From NCBI GenBank assembly GCA_902801625.1, contig CADCJI010000004.1, forward strand, positions 94,329 to 158,328: a stretch of 64,000 bases of DNA, written 5' to 3'. Of this stretch, positions 8,582-16,414 are shown in pieces (the stretch's first letter is position 1; each line of letters starts with the position of its first letter). Below the pieces are notes generated by a model. It was not told where the DNA came from, searched no databases, and saw nothing but the letters and a program-made list of their open reading frames with translations. This DNA comes from an uncultured Bacteroidia bacterium (GTDB lineage Bacteria > Bacteroidota > Bacteroidia > Bacteroidales > F082). Both the position numbers and the translations under genes were made by a program.

Positions 8582-8699
8582 ATGAAAAAAGCAAATTTCA
8601 ATTATCGATTTCTATTCCGGCAAGATGGACAACTTCCGCAGCTACAACCGCCCATTGACGGCTTCTGAAATACAAACGCTATACAACGCCAAACAATAA
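8582..8699 (+). pseudogene. Decayed third copy of the BACON/LamG lipoprotein gene
   Basis: The start (ATG 8582, MKKANFN) and the 50 bases before it match the upstream region and start of the 2916 gene. About 35 bases later, in another frame, the sequence encodes SGKMDNFRSYNRPLTASEIQ and then TLYNAKQ-stop. This is nearly the C-terminus of the 3732 product (GKLDNFRSYNRALTAQEVQ, TLYNAKQ). The whole middle of the gene is missing and the ends are out of frame. It is best read as the scar of a large internal deletion in a former tandem copy. Confidence 0.8.
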
Positions 8700-8725
8700 A
8701 AGAACAAGAACGTGACATTTTTTTT

Positions 8726-8763
8726 GGTGGTCTTGGAGATTATTCTGGGGCCACCTTTTTTTG
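8726..8763 (+). terminator. Intrinsic terminator after the BACON locus
   Basis: GGTGGTC at 8726-8732 pairs with GGCCACC at 8749-8755, followed by a run of T. Confidence 0.6.
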
Positions 8764-8847
8764 TCATTCGTCAATTGGACATAAAACCATGTCTTTCAAT
8801 TTGCGAGATAAAAATCGACAACCTACATCAACTGAGGGATAATTTTG

Positions 8848-8855
8848 TATTTTTG
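8848..8855 (+). promoter_or_regulatory. -7 promoter box of the M64 peptidase/fucosidase operon
   Basis: TATTTTTG, a TAnnTTTG match, 42 bases before the ATG at 8898. No other box lies between the two genes of the pair. Confidence 0.55.
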
Positions 8856-8897
8856 CCCATTCAAACATTCAGATTCCTAACAAAATAAGCCTAAGAG

Positions 8898-10427
8898 ATG
8901 AAAAAGACTATTGTTTTCCTTTTTGTAATCGCGTTTTCATTGGTCTCGAGAGCGCAAGACATCAATTTCGGGCAGTACTTCCTAGACGAAGGCTCATTGC
9001 GTATGGATGTGTTCCAATGCGGCAATTCCGAAGGCTCGCATTATGTGTTTGAGCGTTTTGTCATCGAACCGTATTTTGGTGGCTCAAAAGTCAATTTAAT
9101 TGACCCATTTAATTATGGCACAAATCGTGTGAAAGTGATTGACGCACAAACCAATATGCTCATTTATTCAAGAGGTTACAACACCTTATTCCAAGAATGG
9201 CAGACCACCGACGAAGCCCGAGTGATGGAACGCTGCTATGAGGAATCAGTGAGTGTTCCGCTGCCCCGCAACGAAGCTTATATCATCCTTGAAATCAGGA
9301 ATTTCGATGGGGAGTTTGAAGAGATTTTCTCAAAGCTTTATGAGCCTAATGAAATGTTCAATACCACCGAACAGCGTTATATGTTTCCTGTTGAGGACAT
9401 TATGGTAAACGGCTCGCCCGAAAGCAAGGTGGACATCGTGATTTTGCCCGAAGGCTATACCGCCGATGAAATGCCGCAGTTCCTGCAACACTGTCAGAAT
9501 CTGGCCAATGTGTTTGCCCAAGCGGAGCCCTTTGCAAGTCATATCAACGACTTCAATTTCCGCGCAGTGCTCGCTCCTTCCGAGGAGAGTGGTGTCGACA
9601 TTCCTGCCTCGCATATCTGGAAACGCACCATCCTCAATTCGCATTTCTACACCTTTTATATCGACCGTTATTGCACCACGCGCAATTATTTCTCGGTCAA
9701 GGATGTAGCAGCGAACGCACCTTATGACCAGATCTACATTTTGGTGAACAGCAACCAGTATGGCGGAGGCGGTTTCTACAACTTTTACTCGATGAGCACG
9801 GCGGGCAACATGTCGACTTCCGATGTCATTGTGCATGAGTTTGGGCATGCTTTTGCAGGTTTGGCCGACGAATATGAGGAGCCTGACAACCCATTGGCCT
9901 TGCTCTATAACCTGAACGTGGAGCCATGGGAACCCAATATCACCACTTTGGTTGATTTTGAATCGAAATGGGCCGACCTTGTCGCCCCAGGCACACCTAT
10001 TCCTACCCCAAACACGAATCAATATAACAACACGGTAGGTGCTTTTGAAGGCGGAGGCTATTTGGAGGAAGGCATGTATCGGCCCCAACGCAATTGCATG
10101 ATGCGCAACTATGCGCCTTTCTGTGCTGTATGTAACAGAACGATCGAAGCCATGATTGAAGCGCATTCCGATAGTCCAGTTACAGTGAAATCAGAGTATG
10201 TACAGCCCGAACCATCGCTTCGTGTGTGTCCCAATCCGGCTATGGATTTCATCGATGTGTTTATAAATCAAGCGGATGGTCAAGCGGAAATCATCGACAT
10301 GAACGGTAAGGTCGCGATGACGGTTCAACTCAAAAACGAGGTGAACAGAATCGACATCAGCGACTTGCCCAAGGGCATGTATGTGCTTCGTGCGAATGGT
10401 GAGACGCGTAAATTTGTGAAACAATGA
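8898..10427 (+). CDS. Secreted M64-family (IgA peptidase-like) metallopeptidase with type IX sorting domain
   Basis: Predicted zinc endopeptidase of 509 aa. It has a signal peptide (MKKTIVFLFVIAFSLVSRAQ), an N-terminal M64 domain (about 20-140), and a catalytic domain from about 150 (VDIVILPEGYTADEM). The zinc motif HEFGHAFAGLADEY has ligands H313 and H317, catalytic E314, and an Asp downstream as the usual third M64 ligand. The C-terminal 75 residues (LRVCPNPAMDFIDVFINQ, LPKGMYVLRANGETRKFVKQ) form a type IX secretion sorting domain, so the enzyme is probably placed on the cell surface. The family is named for a Clostridium IgA protease; the substrate here is unknown. The gene overlaps the fucosidase start by four bases (ATGA), which indicates translational coupling. 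Confidence 0.9.
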   Translation: MKKTIVFLFVIAFSLVSRAQDINFGQYFLDEGSLRMDVFQCGNSEGSHYVFERFVIEPYFGGSKVNLIDPFNYGTNRVKVIDAQTNMLIYSRGYNTLFQEWQTTDEARVMERCYEESVSVPLPRNEAYIILEIRNFDGEFEEIFSKLYEPNEMFNTTEQRYMFPVEDIMVNGSPESKVDIVILPEGYTADEMPQFLQHCQNLANVFAQAEPFASHINDFNFRAVLAPSEESGVDIPASHIWKRTILNSHFYTFYIDRYCTTRNYFSVKDVAANAPYDQIYILVNSNQYGGGGFYNFYSMSTAGNMSTSDVIVHEFGHAFAGLADEYEEPDNPLALLYNLNVEPWEPNITTLVDFESKWADLVAPGTPIPTPNTNQYNNTVGAFEGGGYLEEGMYRPQRNCMMRNYAPFCAVCNRTIEAMIEAHSDSPVTVKSEYVQPEPSLRVCPNPAMDFIDVFINQADGQAEIIDMNGKVAMTVQLKNEVNRIDISDLPKGMYVLRANGETRKFVKQ

Positions 10428-11866
10428 ATCATAGGTATCTGATATGGGTGTTAATGGGCGGTCTGTTATTGGCTTCTTGTACCCACAGTCCCGAGCCAAG
10501 TGGCCCCACTCCAAGCCAACAACAACTGGAATGGCAACAACTTGAGACCTACGCGTTTATACACTTTGGCTTAAACACGTTTAATAACATGGAATGGGGC
10601 TTCGGCAATACACCGTCCTATACCTTTAATCCCACCCATTTAGACTGCGAACAGTGGGTCTTGACTTTGAAAGCTGCTGGAATGAAAGGCGTGATCTTCA
10701 CGGCAAAACACCACGACGGATTCTGCCTCTGGCCAACTGAGACTACCGACTATTCCATCAAGAACACCTATTATAAGAATGGTGAGGGAGACTTGGTGCG
10801 CGAGCTTTCGGAGGCCTGCAAGAAACACGGTTTGAAGTTTGGGTTGTACCTCTCGCCGTGGGACCGCAACCAACTCGAGTATGGCTATGAGGGTTATGTC
10901 AATATCTATCATCAACAGATTGAGGAACTTGTGAGCCACTATGGACCCTTGTTCGAGTTCTGGTTTGATGGCGCCAATGGAGGTACAGGATGGTATGGAG
11001 GCGCCGACGAGATGCGTTCCATCGTTGCCGAACAATACTACGATTATGAGAAGGCGAGGGACATTGTTTGGAAATACAGCCCCGAAGCGAGCATCTTTGG
11101 TGGCACTGTCCCGACCTTGCGCTGGATAGGCAATGAGGAAGGCAAGGCCAACGCCACGCAATGGTGTATGTATAAAACTGATTTTGAATCACTTAACGAC
11201 ATAAAGGCCTTGCAACAAGGCTATCGTGATGGCGAGGCATGGCTACCTGCCGAAGTGGATGTCTCCATTCGTCCAGGATGGTTTTATCATAAGAGCGAGG
11301 ACAACCAAGTGAAGACCGTGGTCCAGTTGATGGATTTGTATTACCAGAGTGTCGGCCATAACACCAATCTCTTGCTCAATTTCCCTGTGAATCAAGAGGG
11401 TAGGATACCGAGCATCGACTCGGCCTCTGCCGTTCAATGGTACCAGAAGTTGCAAAAGGACTTCGCCGACAACTTGCTGAAAGGCTGCAAGGTGACCGCC
11501 AGCGACACAAGAGGCTGGAGGTTCAAGGCCAAGCATGTGCTGGATGAAGAATATGAATCCTACTGGGCAACGGAAGACAGCATCCATCAAGCTGAACTCA
11601 TCTTCGATTTCCCCGAAACTACGGCTTTCAACCGCATTTTATTACAAGAGTATATTCCTTTGGGACAGAATGTTGATGCATTTTATTTAGACTATTACTT
11701 TAATGATAAATGGTTGCCTATTGAAACCAACGAACCAACTACTACCATCGGTTACAAGCGACTTCTTCGTTTCCAGACCGTTAAGGCCGATAAGTTGAGA
11801 ATTAGGTTTAAGGTATTTAAGGGGACCCTGTGCATTAATAAGGTTGGTGCGTATCATGTTGAATGA
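10424..11866 (+). CDS. GH29 alpha-L-fucosidase, lipoprotein
   Basis: Hydrolyses terminal alpha-L-fucose from glycans, probably in the periplasm or on the outer membrane. The 480-aa protein has a lipobox (LLASC, Cys 19). Its GH29 barrel starts near residue 30 (AFIHFGLNTF, AKHHDGFCLWPT, GLYLSPWDRN). FEFWFDGANGG contains D182, the expected catalytic nucleophile of the family. Residues about 350-480 resemble a discoidin-like carbohydrate-binding domain (ASDTRGWRFKAKHVLDEEYE). It overlaps the M64 peptidase by four bases. A peptidase coupled to a fucosidase suggests a role in degrading fucosylated glycoproteins such as mucin; that is inference. Confidence 0.92.
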   Translation: MNHRYLIWVLMGGLLLASCTHSPEPSGPTPSQQQLEWQQLETYAFIHFGLNTFNNMEWGFGNTPSYTFNPTHLDCEQWVLTLKAAGMKGVIFTAKHHDGFCLWPTETTDYSIKNTYYKNGEGDLVRELSEACKKHGLKFGLYLSPWDRNQLEYGYEGYVNIYHQQIEELVSHYGPLFEFWFDGANGGTGWYGGADEMRSIVAEQYYDYEKARDIVWKYSPEASIFGGTVPTLRWIGNEEGKANATQWCMYKTDFESLNDIKALQQGYRDGEAWLPAEVDVSIRPGWFYHKSEDNQVKTVVQLMDLYYQSVGHNTNLLLNFPVNQEGRIPSIDSASAVQWYQKLQKDFADNLLKGCKVTASDTRGWRFKAKHVLDEEYESYWATEDSIHQAELIFDFPETTAFNRILLQEYIPLGQNVDAFYLDYYFNDKWLPIETNEPTTTIGYKRLLRFQTVKADKLRIRFKVFKGTLCINKVGAYHVE

Positions 11867-11871
11867 ATATG

Positions 11872-11891
11872 AAAAATCGCTTGCGATTTTT
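11872..11891 (+). terminator. Hairpin terminator after the fucosidase gene
   Basis: AAAAATCG-CTTG-CGATTTTT, a perfect stem starting six bases after the stop codon. Confidence 0.6.
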
Positions 11892-11954
11892 GTCTCAAAT
11901 TCAATAATATGACTTCAGTTTTCTCTGTATTCTCAAATTCTTGATAAAATAGAA

Positions 11955-12521
11955 ATGATAGAATATCATCCACTGAAACCGTTTCTCCCAAAGAACGCGA
12001 GAGTCTTGTTCCTCGGCAGTTTCCCGCCGCCAAAGAAGCGTTGGTGCATGGACTTTTTCTACCCCAACTTCATCAACGACCACTGGCGCATTGAAGGCCA
12101 AATCTGGTTCGGCGACAAGAACCATTTTGTGGACACTGAACACAAGTGCTTCAAAATGAATGAAATTATTGCTTTCCTCACCGAGAAAGGCATTGCCTTC
12201 TTCGATACTGCCACGGCAGTAAAACGGTTGAAGGACAATGCCTCAGATGCTTTCTTAGAGATTGTGGAACATACCGATATTGAAGCCCTACTGAAACAGA
12301 TACCGCAATGCCACGCCCTCGCCACCACAGGCGAAAAAGCCACTGCGGAAGTATGCGCTTATTACAATACGAATTCTATTCCTTCACCCAATGAACGAAT
12401 CACCCTAAGGGAAGGATTAACACTTTATAGATTACCCTCATCCTCACGTGCTTATCCTTTGACATTTGACAAAAAGGTTGAAGCTTATCGAAGGATGTTC
12501 GAGGCAGTGTTTGGTTGCTAA
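11955..12521 (+). CDS. Uracil-DNA glycosylase-like protein
   Basis: Small cytoplasmic protein (188 aa) of the uracil-DNA glycosylase-like superfamily, which removes damaged bases from DNA. The N-terminal motif VLFLGSFPPPKKRWCMDFFY (about residues 17-36) matches the loop that opens the family fold. A later LPSSSRAYPLTFDKKV (about 156-171) matches the second, DNA-intercalating loop with its SSxxxP-like pattern. Similar Bacteroidota proteins are annotated only as glycosylase family proteins, so the base recognised is unknown. It is a single gene between a terminator and a repeat element and converges with the sirtuin gene. Confidence 0.75.
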   Translation: MIEYHPLKPFLPKNARVLFLGSFPPPKKRWCMDFFYPNFINDHWRIEGQIWFGDKNHFVDTEHKCFKMNEIIAFLTEKGIAFFDTATAVKRLKDNASDAFLEIVEHTDIEALLKQIPQCHALATTGEKATAEVCAYYNTNSIPSPNERITLREGLTLYRLPSSSRAYPLTFDKKVEAYRRMFEAVFGC

Positions 12522-12524
12522 TAT

Positions 12525-12642
12525 GGTATTGCCTTCGGCAAGAAATCAGTCAAAAATCTCATTAAAATCTCAAAAAATCAATTTCATTTTTGATTGATTT
12601 TTCGATTGATTTTTGAAGGATTTCTTCGCGAAGCGAATCCCA
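12525..12642. repeat. Inverted pair of hairpin repeats between convergent genes
   Basis: The left unit, GGTATTGCC-TTC-GGCAAG then AAATC (12525-12547), faces an inverted unit starting GGATTTCTTCGCGAAG (12618-12642). The 70 bases between them are built from AAAATCT, TTTTTGATT and GATTGATTTTT words. The same family recurs four times at 18540-18782. It may work as a bidirectional terminator or be a small non-autonomous repeat. Confidence 0.6.
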
Positions 12643-12646
12643 CAAA

Positions 12647-13396
12647 TCACCTAGTCATCAGCGCATCAATCGCGGGCAGAATCTCACCGGATTTGCCTTC
12701 AAGGTAGATGTCCGTGATGTAGTTCGTATAGGTCGAAGGCTCCATGTTGATTTCGATGATCTTGGCGCCGTTGCGTTTGGCGATGCCAGGAATCATATTG
12801 GCCGGACTGACTTGTCCCGAAGTACCGATGATGACGAAAGCATCGCAGTTTTCGGCAGCGCGTACCGAGCCGTAATAGGCGTCTTCAGGGATGCCTTCTC
12901 CAAAGAAGATGAAGTCGGGCTTCATCAGGCCGCCGCATTGGGAGCAACGGGGTGGTTCCTCGGTGAGTGTCAGGCTCTTGGCATCGACCTTGTGGCCGCA
13001 TTTGGTGCACACGAAGCGCGACATGTTGCCGTGGAACTCATACACCACGCTGTTGCCCGCCACGGTGTGGAGGTCGTCGATGTTCTGCGTGATGACGCTG
13101 CTCAGGCGACCTTCCTTTTCCCATTTGGCAAGGACGAGATGCCCGGGATTGGGCTTGATGTCCTTGTTGCTGAAAAAGTTATAGAATACCTCGCGGATGA
13201 TCTTCCACGACTCCTTGGTGTGGCGATAGTAGAAGTCGATGTCGAGTGAGTTGGGGTCGTACTGGTTCCAGATGCCGCCCTCGCCACGGAAAGGCGGGAT
13301 GCCGCTCTCGGCGGAAGTGCCGGCACCGGTGAAGCCCACGATGTTCTTCGCCTTGGAGAGGATTTCAGCGGCTTGCTTGATTTTTTCGGTATTCAT
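12647..13396 (-). CDS. cobB: Sir2-family NAD-dependent protein deacetylase (sirtuin)
   Basis: Removes acyl groups from lysines using NAD. The 249-aa length is normal for bacterial sirtuins. Seen: the NAD loop GFTGAGTSAESGIPPFRG (21-38), TQNIDDLH, the catalytic His in VYEFHGNMSRF, two zinc pairs (CTKCG and CSQCG), and the GTSGQVSPANMIP loop. The residue pairing for a desuccinylase (Ala-Arg-Tyr) is not obvious, so deacetylation is the default. It is transcribed divergently from the AAA ATPase gene, with a TAACTTTG box at 13431-13438 on its own strand. Confidence 0.93.
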   Translation of the reverse strand: MNTEKIKQAAEILSKAKNIVGFTGAGTSAESGIPPFRGEGGIWNQYDPNSLDIDFYYRHTKESWKIIREVFYNFFSNKDIKPNPGHLVLAKWEKEGRLSSVITQNIDDLHTVAGNSVVYEFHGNMSRFVCTKCGHKVDAKSLTLTEEPPRCSQCGGLMKPDFIFFGEGIPEDAYYGSVRAAENCDAFVIIGTSGQVSPANMIPGIAKRNGAKIIEINMEPSTYTNYITDIYLEGKSGEILPAIDALMTR

Positions 13397-13430
13397 TGAT
13401 TTAAGATTTTTAAAGATTGTTTTTCAGGCG

Positions 13431-13438
13431 CAAAGTTA
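13431..13438 (-). promoter_or_regulatory. -7 promoter box of the sirtuin gene
   Basis: TAACTTTG on the minus strand, 34 bases before the ATG at 13396. Confidence 0.5.
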
Positions 13439-13479
13439 GTGAAAAAAGATTGATTTGATGAAAGATGGACGAAAATGTG

Positions 13480-13487
13480 TATTTTTG
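13480..13487 (+). promoter_or_regulatory. -7 promoter box of the AAA ATPase/nuclease gene
   Basis: TATTTTTG on the plus strand. It lies downstream of the upstream in-frame ATG at 13455, so it supports ATG 13515 as the true start. Confidence 0.55.
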
Positions 13488-13514
13488 CAAGGTCAAGATA
13501 AAAACGGAGTCAGC

Positions 13515-14948
13515 ATGAGGAAAGAATTCAATGTCACAGGAAGTTGCAATCCGCAAAGACATTATATGGTTGATATGGAGAAACGATTTAAAGCCGTTGA
13601 AGAATTGATAGAGATGGGTGAATATTTCATTATCAACCGTGCGAGGCAGTATGGGAAAACAACGATGCTGCATACAATCTGTAGTAGGATTTCCAATCAC
13701 TTTCAAGTTTTATTGGCCAACGCTAAAGAATTGGATAAAGATGTTTTTCTGTTCGGAAAAGAAATAATTCAATCTTGTAAAAGTGCAGAAAAACCAATGG
13801 TTTTGTTGATAGACGATGCTGACAAGAATTCTGATGAACTAAAATTCGTGGACTTTCTAGGACTTTTGCGCAATGAATATCTCAGACGAGACAAAGATAA
13901 TACGAGAAGCACTATCCATAGTATTGTTTTGGCTAGCGAACAAGATGTTAGGAACATTGTTATTCGAGATTCTTTTGGTAATAGGGTAAAAATTGCCCCT
14001 TGGAACATTGCCGCCGATTTCAACGTGGATATGACCTTCCATCCCGAAGAAATCGCACAGATGCTCAATGATTACGAGAACGATGTGCATACGGGTATGG
14101 ACATCAAGGCCATTAGCGAGGAGATTTACAAATACACAACGGGCTATCCTTATTTGGTGAGTGCGATTTGTAAGATTATAGATGAGCGCTTGGAGGCAGA
14201 TTGGACGCTTGACAATGTGCAGAAAGCCGTGAAAATCATTGCAAAAGGCGAGAATGTCACCTTGATTGATGACCTTTCCAAGAATATCGAGAACAACGCC
14301 GAACTGCGTGATTTCCTCTATTCCATCGTCGTGAACGGACAGGAATACAGCTATTCGATGGTTGACCCGATTGTGCGCTTGGCCAACATGTTTTCCTATA
14401 TCCGTGAGAACCAACGTGGCAAGACGATGATCCACAACCTGATTTTTGAGGAGGCTTTGTTCGTTTATTTCGGAAACAAGACCATGCGCGAACAGGGGAC
14501 AAAAATCTCTCCTTTTGTGCTGAACTATGTGCAAAATGGCAAACTCAATATGGAGCACGTGGTCACTCGTTTCCGCGACCTGATGCGAGAGGAGTACCGC
14601 GAAAGCACCGAGCCTTTCCTTGAAAAGGAAGGCCGTCTGCTGTTTCTTACCTTCCTCAAACCAATTATCAACGGCATCGGCTTCTATTACGTGGAGCCGC
14701 AGACCCGCGACAACCGCCGCATGGACTTGGTGGTGACCTACGACAAGCAGGAGTTCATCGTTGAACTAAAGATTTGGCATGGCGACAAATACGAGGAATT
14801 TGGCCGCGACCAACTTTCAGGCTATCTCGCCACTCGCGGTATGGATGAAGGTTATTTGGTCACCTTCGACTTCTCGAAAAACAAACAAGAAGCAGAACCT
14901 CAATGGATTGAGTGGAATGGAAAGCGGATTTTTGAGGTGATTGTTTAA
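13515..14948 (+). CDS. AAA ATPase-like protein with C-terminal PD-(D/E)XK nuclease-type domain
   Basis: Protein of 477 aa belonging to the large, poorly understood AAA-ATPase-like/PD-(D/E)XK families of gut Bacteroidales. Seen: a Walker A-like segment INRARQYGKTTML (about residues 40-52), a Walker B-like VLLIDDAD, and a C-terminal nuclease-like core with RRMDLVVTY (Asp) followed by FIVELKIW (the E-x-K pair), as in restriction-type folds. The function is unknown; members are often seen near transferred DNA. The start is ATG 13515, downstream of a TATTTTTG box; an ATG at 13455 lies upstream of that box. It is followed three bases later by a decayed regulator gene, so the area shows gene turnover. 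Confidence 0.82.
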   Translation: MRKEFNVTGSCNPQRHYMVDMEKRFKAVEELIEMGEYFIINRARQYGKTTMLHTICSRISNHFQVLLANAKELDKDVFLFGKEIIQSCKSAEKPMVLLIDDADKNSDELKFVDFLGLLRNEYLRRDKDNTRSTIHSIVLASEQDVRNIVIRDSFGNRVKIAPWNIAADFNVDMTFHPEEIAQMLNDYENDVHTGMDIKAISEEIYKYTTGYPYLVSAICKIIDERLEADWTLDNVQKAVKIIAKGENVTLIDDLSKNIENNAELRDFLYSIVVNGQEYSYSMVDPIVRLANMFSYIRENQRGKTMIHNLIFEEALFVYFGNKTMREQGTKISPFVLNYVQNGKLNMEHVVTRFRDLMREEYRESTEPFLEKEGRLLFLTFLKPIINGIGFYYVEPQTRDNRRMDLVVTYDKQEFIVELKIWHGDKYEEFGRDQLSGYLATRGMDEGYLVTFDFSKNKQEAEPQWIEWNGKRIFEVIV

Positions 14949-14951
14949 TGT

Positions 14952-15319
14952 ATGAAAGAAACCCAAAACATAGAATTCAAGCGGCTGCAGTTCCTCACAT
15001 TTGAGCAGGTGCGTGGCGGCATGTTGGCGACCATCCCAAGGGAGCGATTTGTGGCGATTAATAATGGCACATCGCAGAAAAGTGGTCAGGAAACAGAAAG
15101 TGGTACGGAAACTACCCAGAAAACTACGGAGAAAACTACGGAGAAAATTCTTAGGCTGATAAAAGAAAACCCATCAATCACCAATAAAGAATTAGCTAGA
15201 TTATGTGATATCACAGAAGATGGAGTGTTTTTCATATCAAAAAAATGAAAGCTGCAGGTATCATCCGCCGAATCGGTCCTGACAAGGGCGGCCATTGGGA
15301 AGTGATTGAGAAACCATGA
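14952..15319 (+). pseudogene. Remnant of an AlbA_2/RecG-like ATP-binding regulator gene, deleted and frameshifted
   Basis: The start MKETQNIEFK matches the beginning of the AlbA_2-type ATP-binding proteins. The next residues (FEQVRGGMLATIPRERFVA) belong to their C-terminal part, so most of the central domain is missing. The winged-helix end (LRLIKENPSITNKELARLCD) breaks at an A-run near 15240-15246. One frame stops at 15248, while the +1 frame continues HIKKMKAAGIIRRIGPDKGG and on to a stop at 15319, which is the expected ending. One deletion plus one frameshift make this a clear pseudogene. Confidence 0.75.
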
Positions 15320-15386
15320 ACGCCAAACAGATTGCGCAGAGAGAAGGGGAATTGGTTTTGGAGGATGATGAAGAATGAAAAAGTTG

Positions 15387-15394
15387 TATATTTG
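15387..15394 (+). promoter_or_regulatory. -7 promoter box upstream of a large hairpin
   Basis: TATATTTG, a TAnnTTTG match. It is 116 bases before the nested hairpin and about 300 before the DUF2971-like gene. The DNA between is AT-rich with only a 12-codon frame. Confidence 0.4.
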
Positions 15395-15509
15395 CGGATG
15401 AAATCATTCGAAAATAAAGAATTGAGTAATAATTAAAATATTGAAATACAAAAAGATAGAAATAAACTAACATAGTAATAATCATAGCGTTTGCTATTTA
15501 TTCGGCATT

Positions 15510-15628
15510 GCTTCAGGAATCTGCAAATTTCAAAATAAAGTGTCAATTACGAATAGGTCAGCAAACGTCCGTGTTTAGCGCGGACGTTGACTTATCAATT
15601 GACACGGGCTTTGCAGAGCCTCTGAAGC
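15510..15628 (+). ncRNA. 119-base nested imperfect hairpin, candidate structured RNA or leader
   Basis: Paired segments from outside in: GCTTCAG (15510-15516) with CTGAAGC (15622-15628); CTGCAAA (15521-15527) with TTTGCAG (15610-15616); GTGTCAATT (15540-15548) with AATTGACAC (15597-15605); ATAGGTC (15553-15559) with GACTTAT (15589-15595); AACGTCCG (15564-15571) with CGGACGTT (15581-15588). The apical loop is nine bases. A T-run follows at about 15650-15658. Five consecutive pairings in register are unlikely by chance. It could be an independent RNA, a 5' regulatory leader or a miniature inverted-repeat element. Confidence 0.6.
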
Positions 15629-15694
15629 GTGGATAAGAAAACGATTCGCGCTTTTTTTATTACTGATAATCAATGTAAAACTGCAATAAAATAT

Positions 15695-16414
15695 ATGAAA
15701 AAAGAGAAGTTGAATTATTATTATTACCTGCCAAATGATGGCACCGAAGACAGGGTCATTTGTCAATACATGAGGCTTGACTACCTGATTCGGTTACTTG
15801 AAACACACATGTATTTTGTCAAGCGCAGACGTGAATTTGATGATACCAATGAGAGTTATGAAAATGTAAAACTGGCTTTTCCTATTGCACCAGCAAAGAA
15901 GTATGACTCTCAAGAGCAAGTGCTAACTGAAAGGACAATTCCATATTTTGAAATTATTCATTGTCCTGCTTCGTGCTGGACGAAAAACGAAAACGAGAGT
16001 TTCTTGATGTGGAAATCTTATGCGACAGAAATAGGTGTTCGAATAAAAACAACAGTTCACAATCTTATTGCTTCATTAGAAATAGACCTTGAAAGAAATG
16101 GAATGAACAAGGTAGTTTGTGGTTCAATGAACTACAAGAAGAATTTAATTCCTTCATCAGATGAATTAGGTCAGTTGTTCAATAAGGATATGGCATATTC
16201 CGCCGAAAATGAATTCCGTTTCTACTTTCATATTTCAAATGACCCTGATAAAAAAAGCACAAAGTATCGTCTAATTCCCGTAAATATAAGTGTGATGATA
16301 GATGAGATTCTTCTTTCTCCATTCATTTGCAAAGAAGCAGCAGATAAACTTGCAAGAATGATAAAGTGCAGTTATGGCATAAATGTTAAACAATCAAATA
16401 TTAAGCTAAAATGA
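15695..16414 (+). CDS. DUF2971-like protein of unknown function
   Basis: Cytoplasmic protein of 239 aa resembling the DUF2971 family: tyrosine-rich start (LNYYYYLPND), YMRLDYLIRLLETHMYFVKR, then CPASCWTKNENESFLMWKSY, where the W-x(10)-MW pattern is typical. The family has no established biochemical role but is frequent near defence and accessory genes. ATG 15695 is preferred. A GTG at 15629 would extend it by 22 residues but begins directly at the foot of the large hairpin. The gene ends inside the next start codon (ATGA overlap at 16411), so the two are translationally coupled. Confidence 0.6.
   Translation: MKKEKLNYYYYLPNDGTEDRVICQYMRLDYLIRLLETHMYFVKRRREFDDTNESYENVKLAFPIAPAKKYDSQEQVLTERTIPYFEIIHCPASCWTKNENESFLMWKSYATEIGVRIKTTVHNLIASLEIDLERNGMNKVVCGSMNYKKNLIPSSDELGQLFNKDMAYSAENEFRFYFHISNDPDKKSTKYRLIPVNISVMIDEILLSPFICKEAADKLARMIKCSYGINVKQSNIKLK

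Noticed and set aside
15316-15378. Twenty-codon frame starting with ATG overlapping the pseudogene stop
   Set aside because: Too short, no recognisable motif, and it lies in decayed DNA; probably the tail of the same degraded region.
15510-15628. Retron-type RNA as explanation of the nested hairpin
   Set aside because: No reverse transcriptase gene is present in the window near it.
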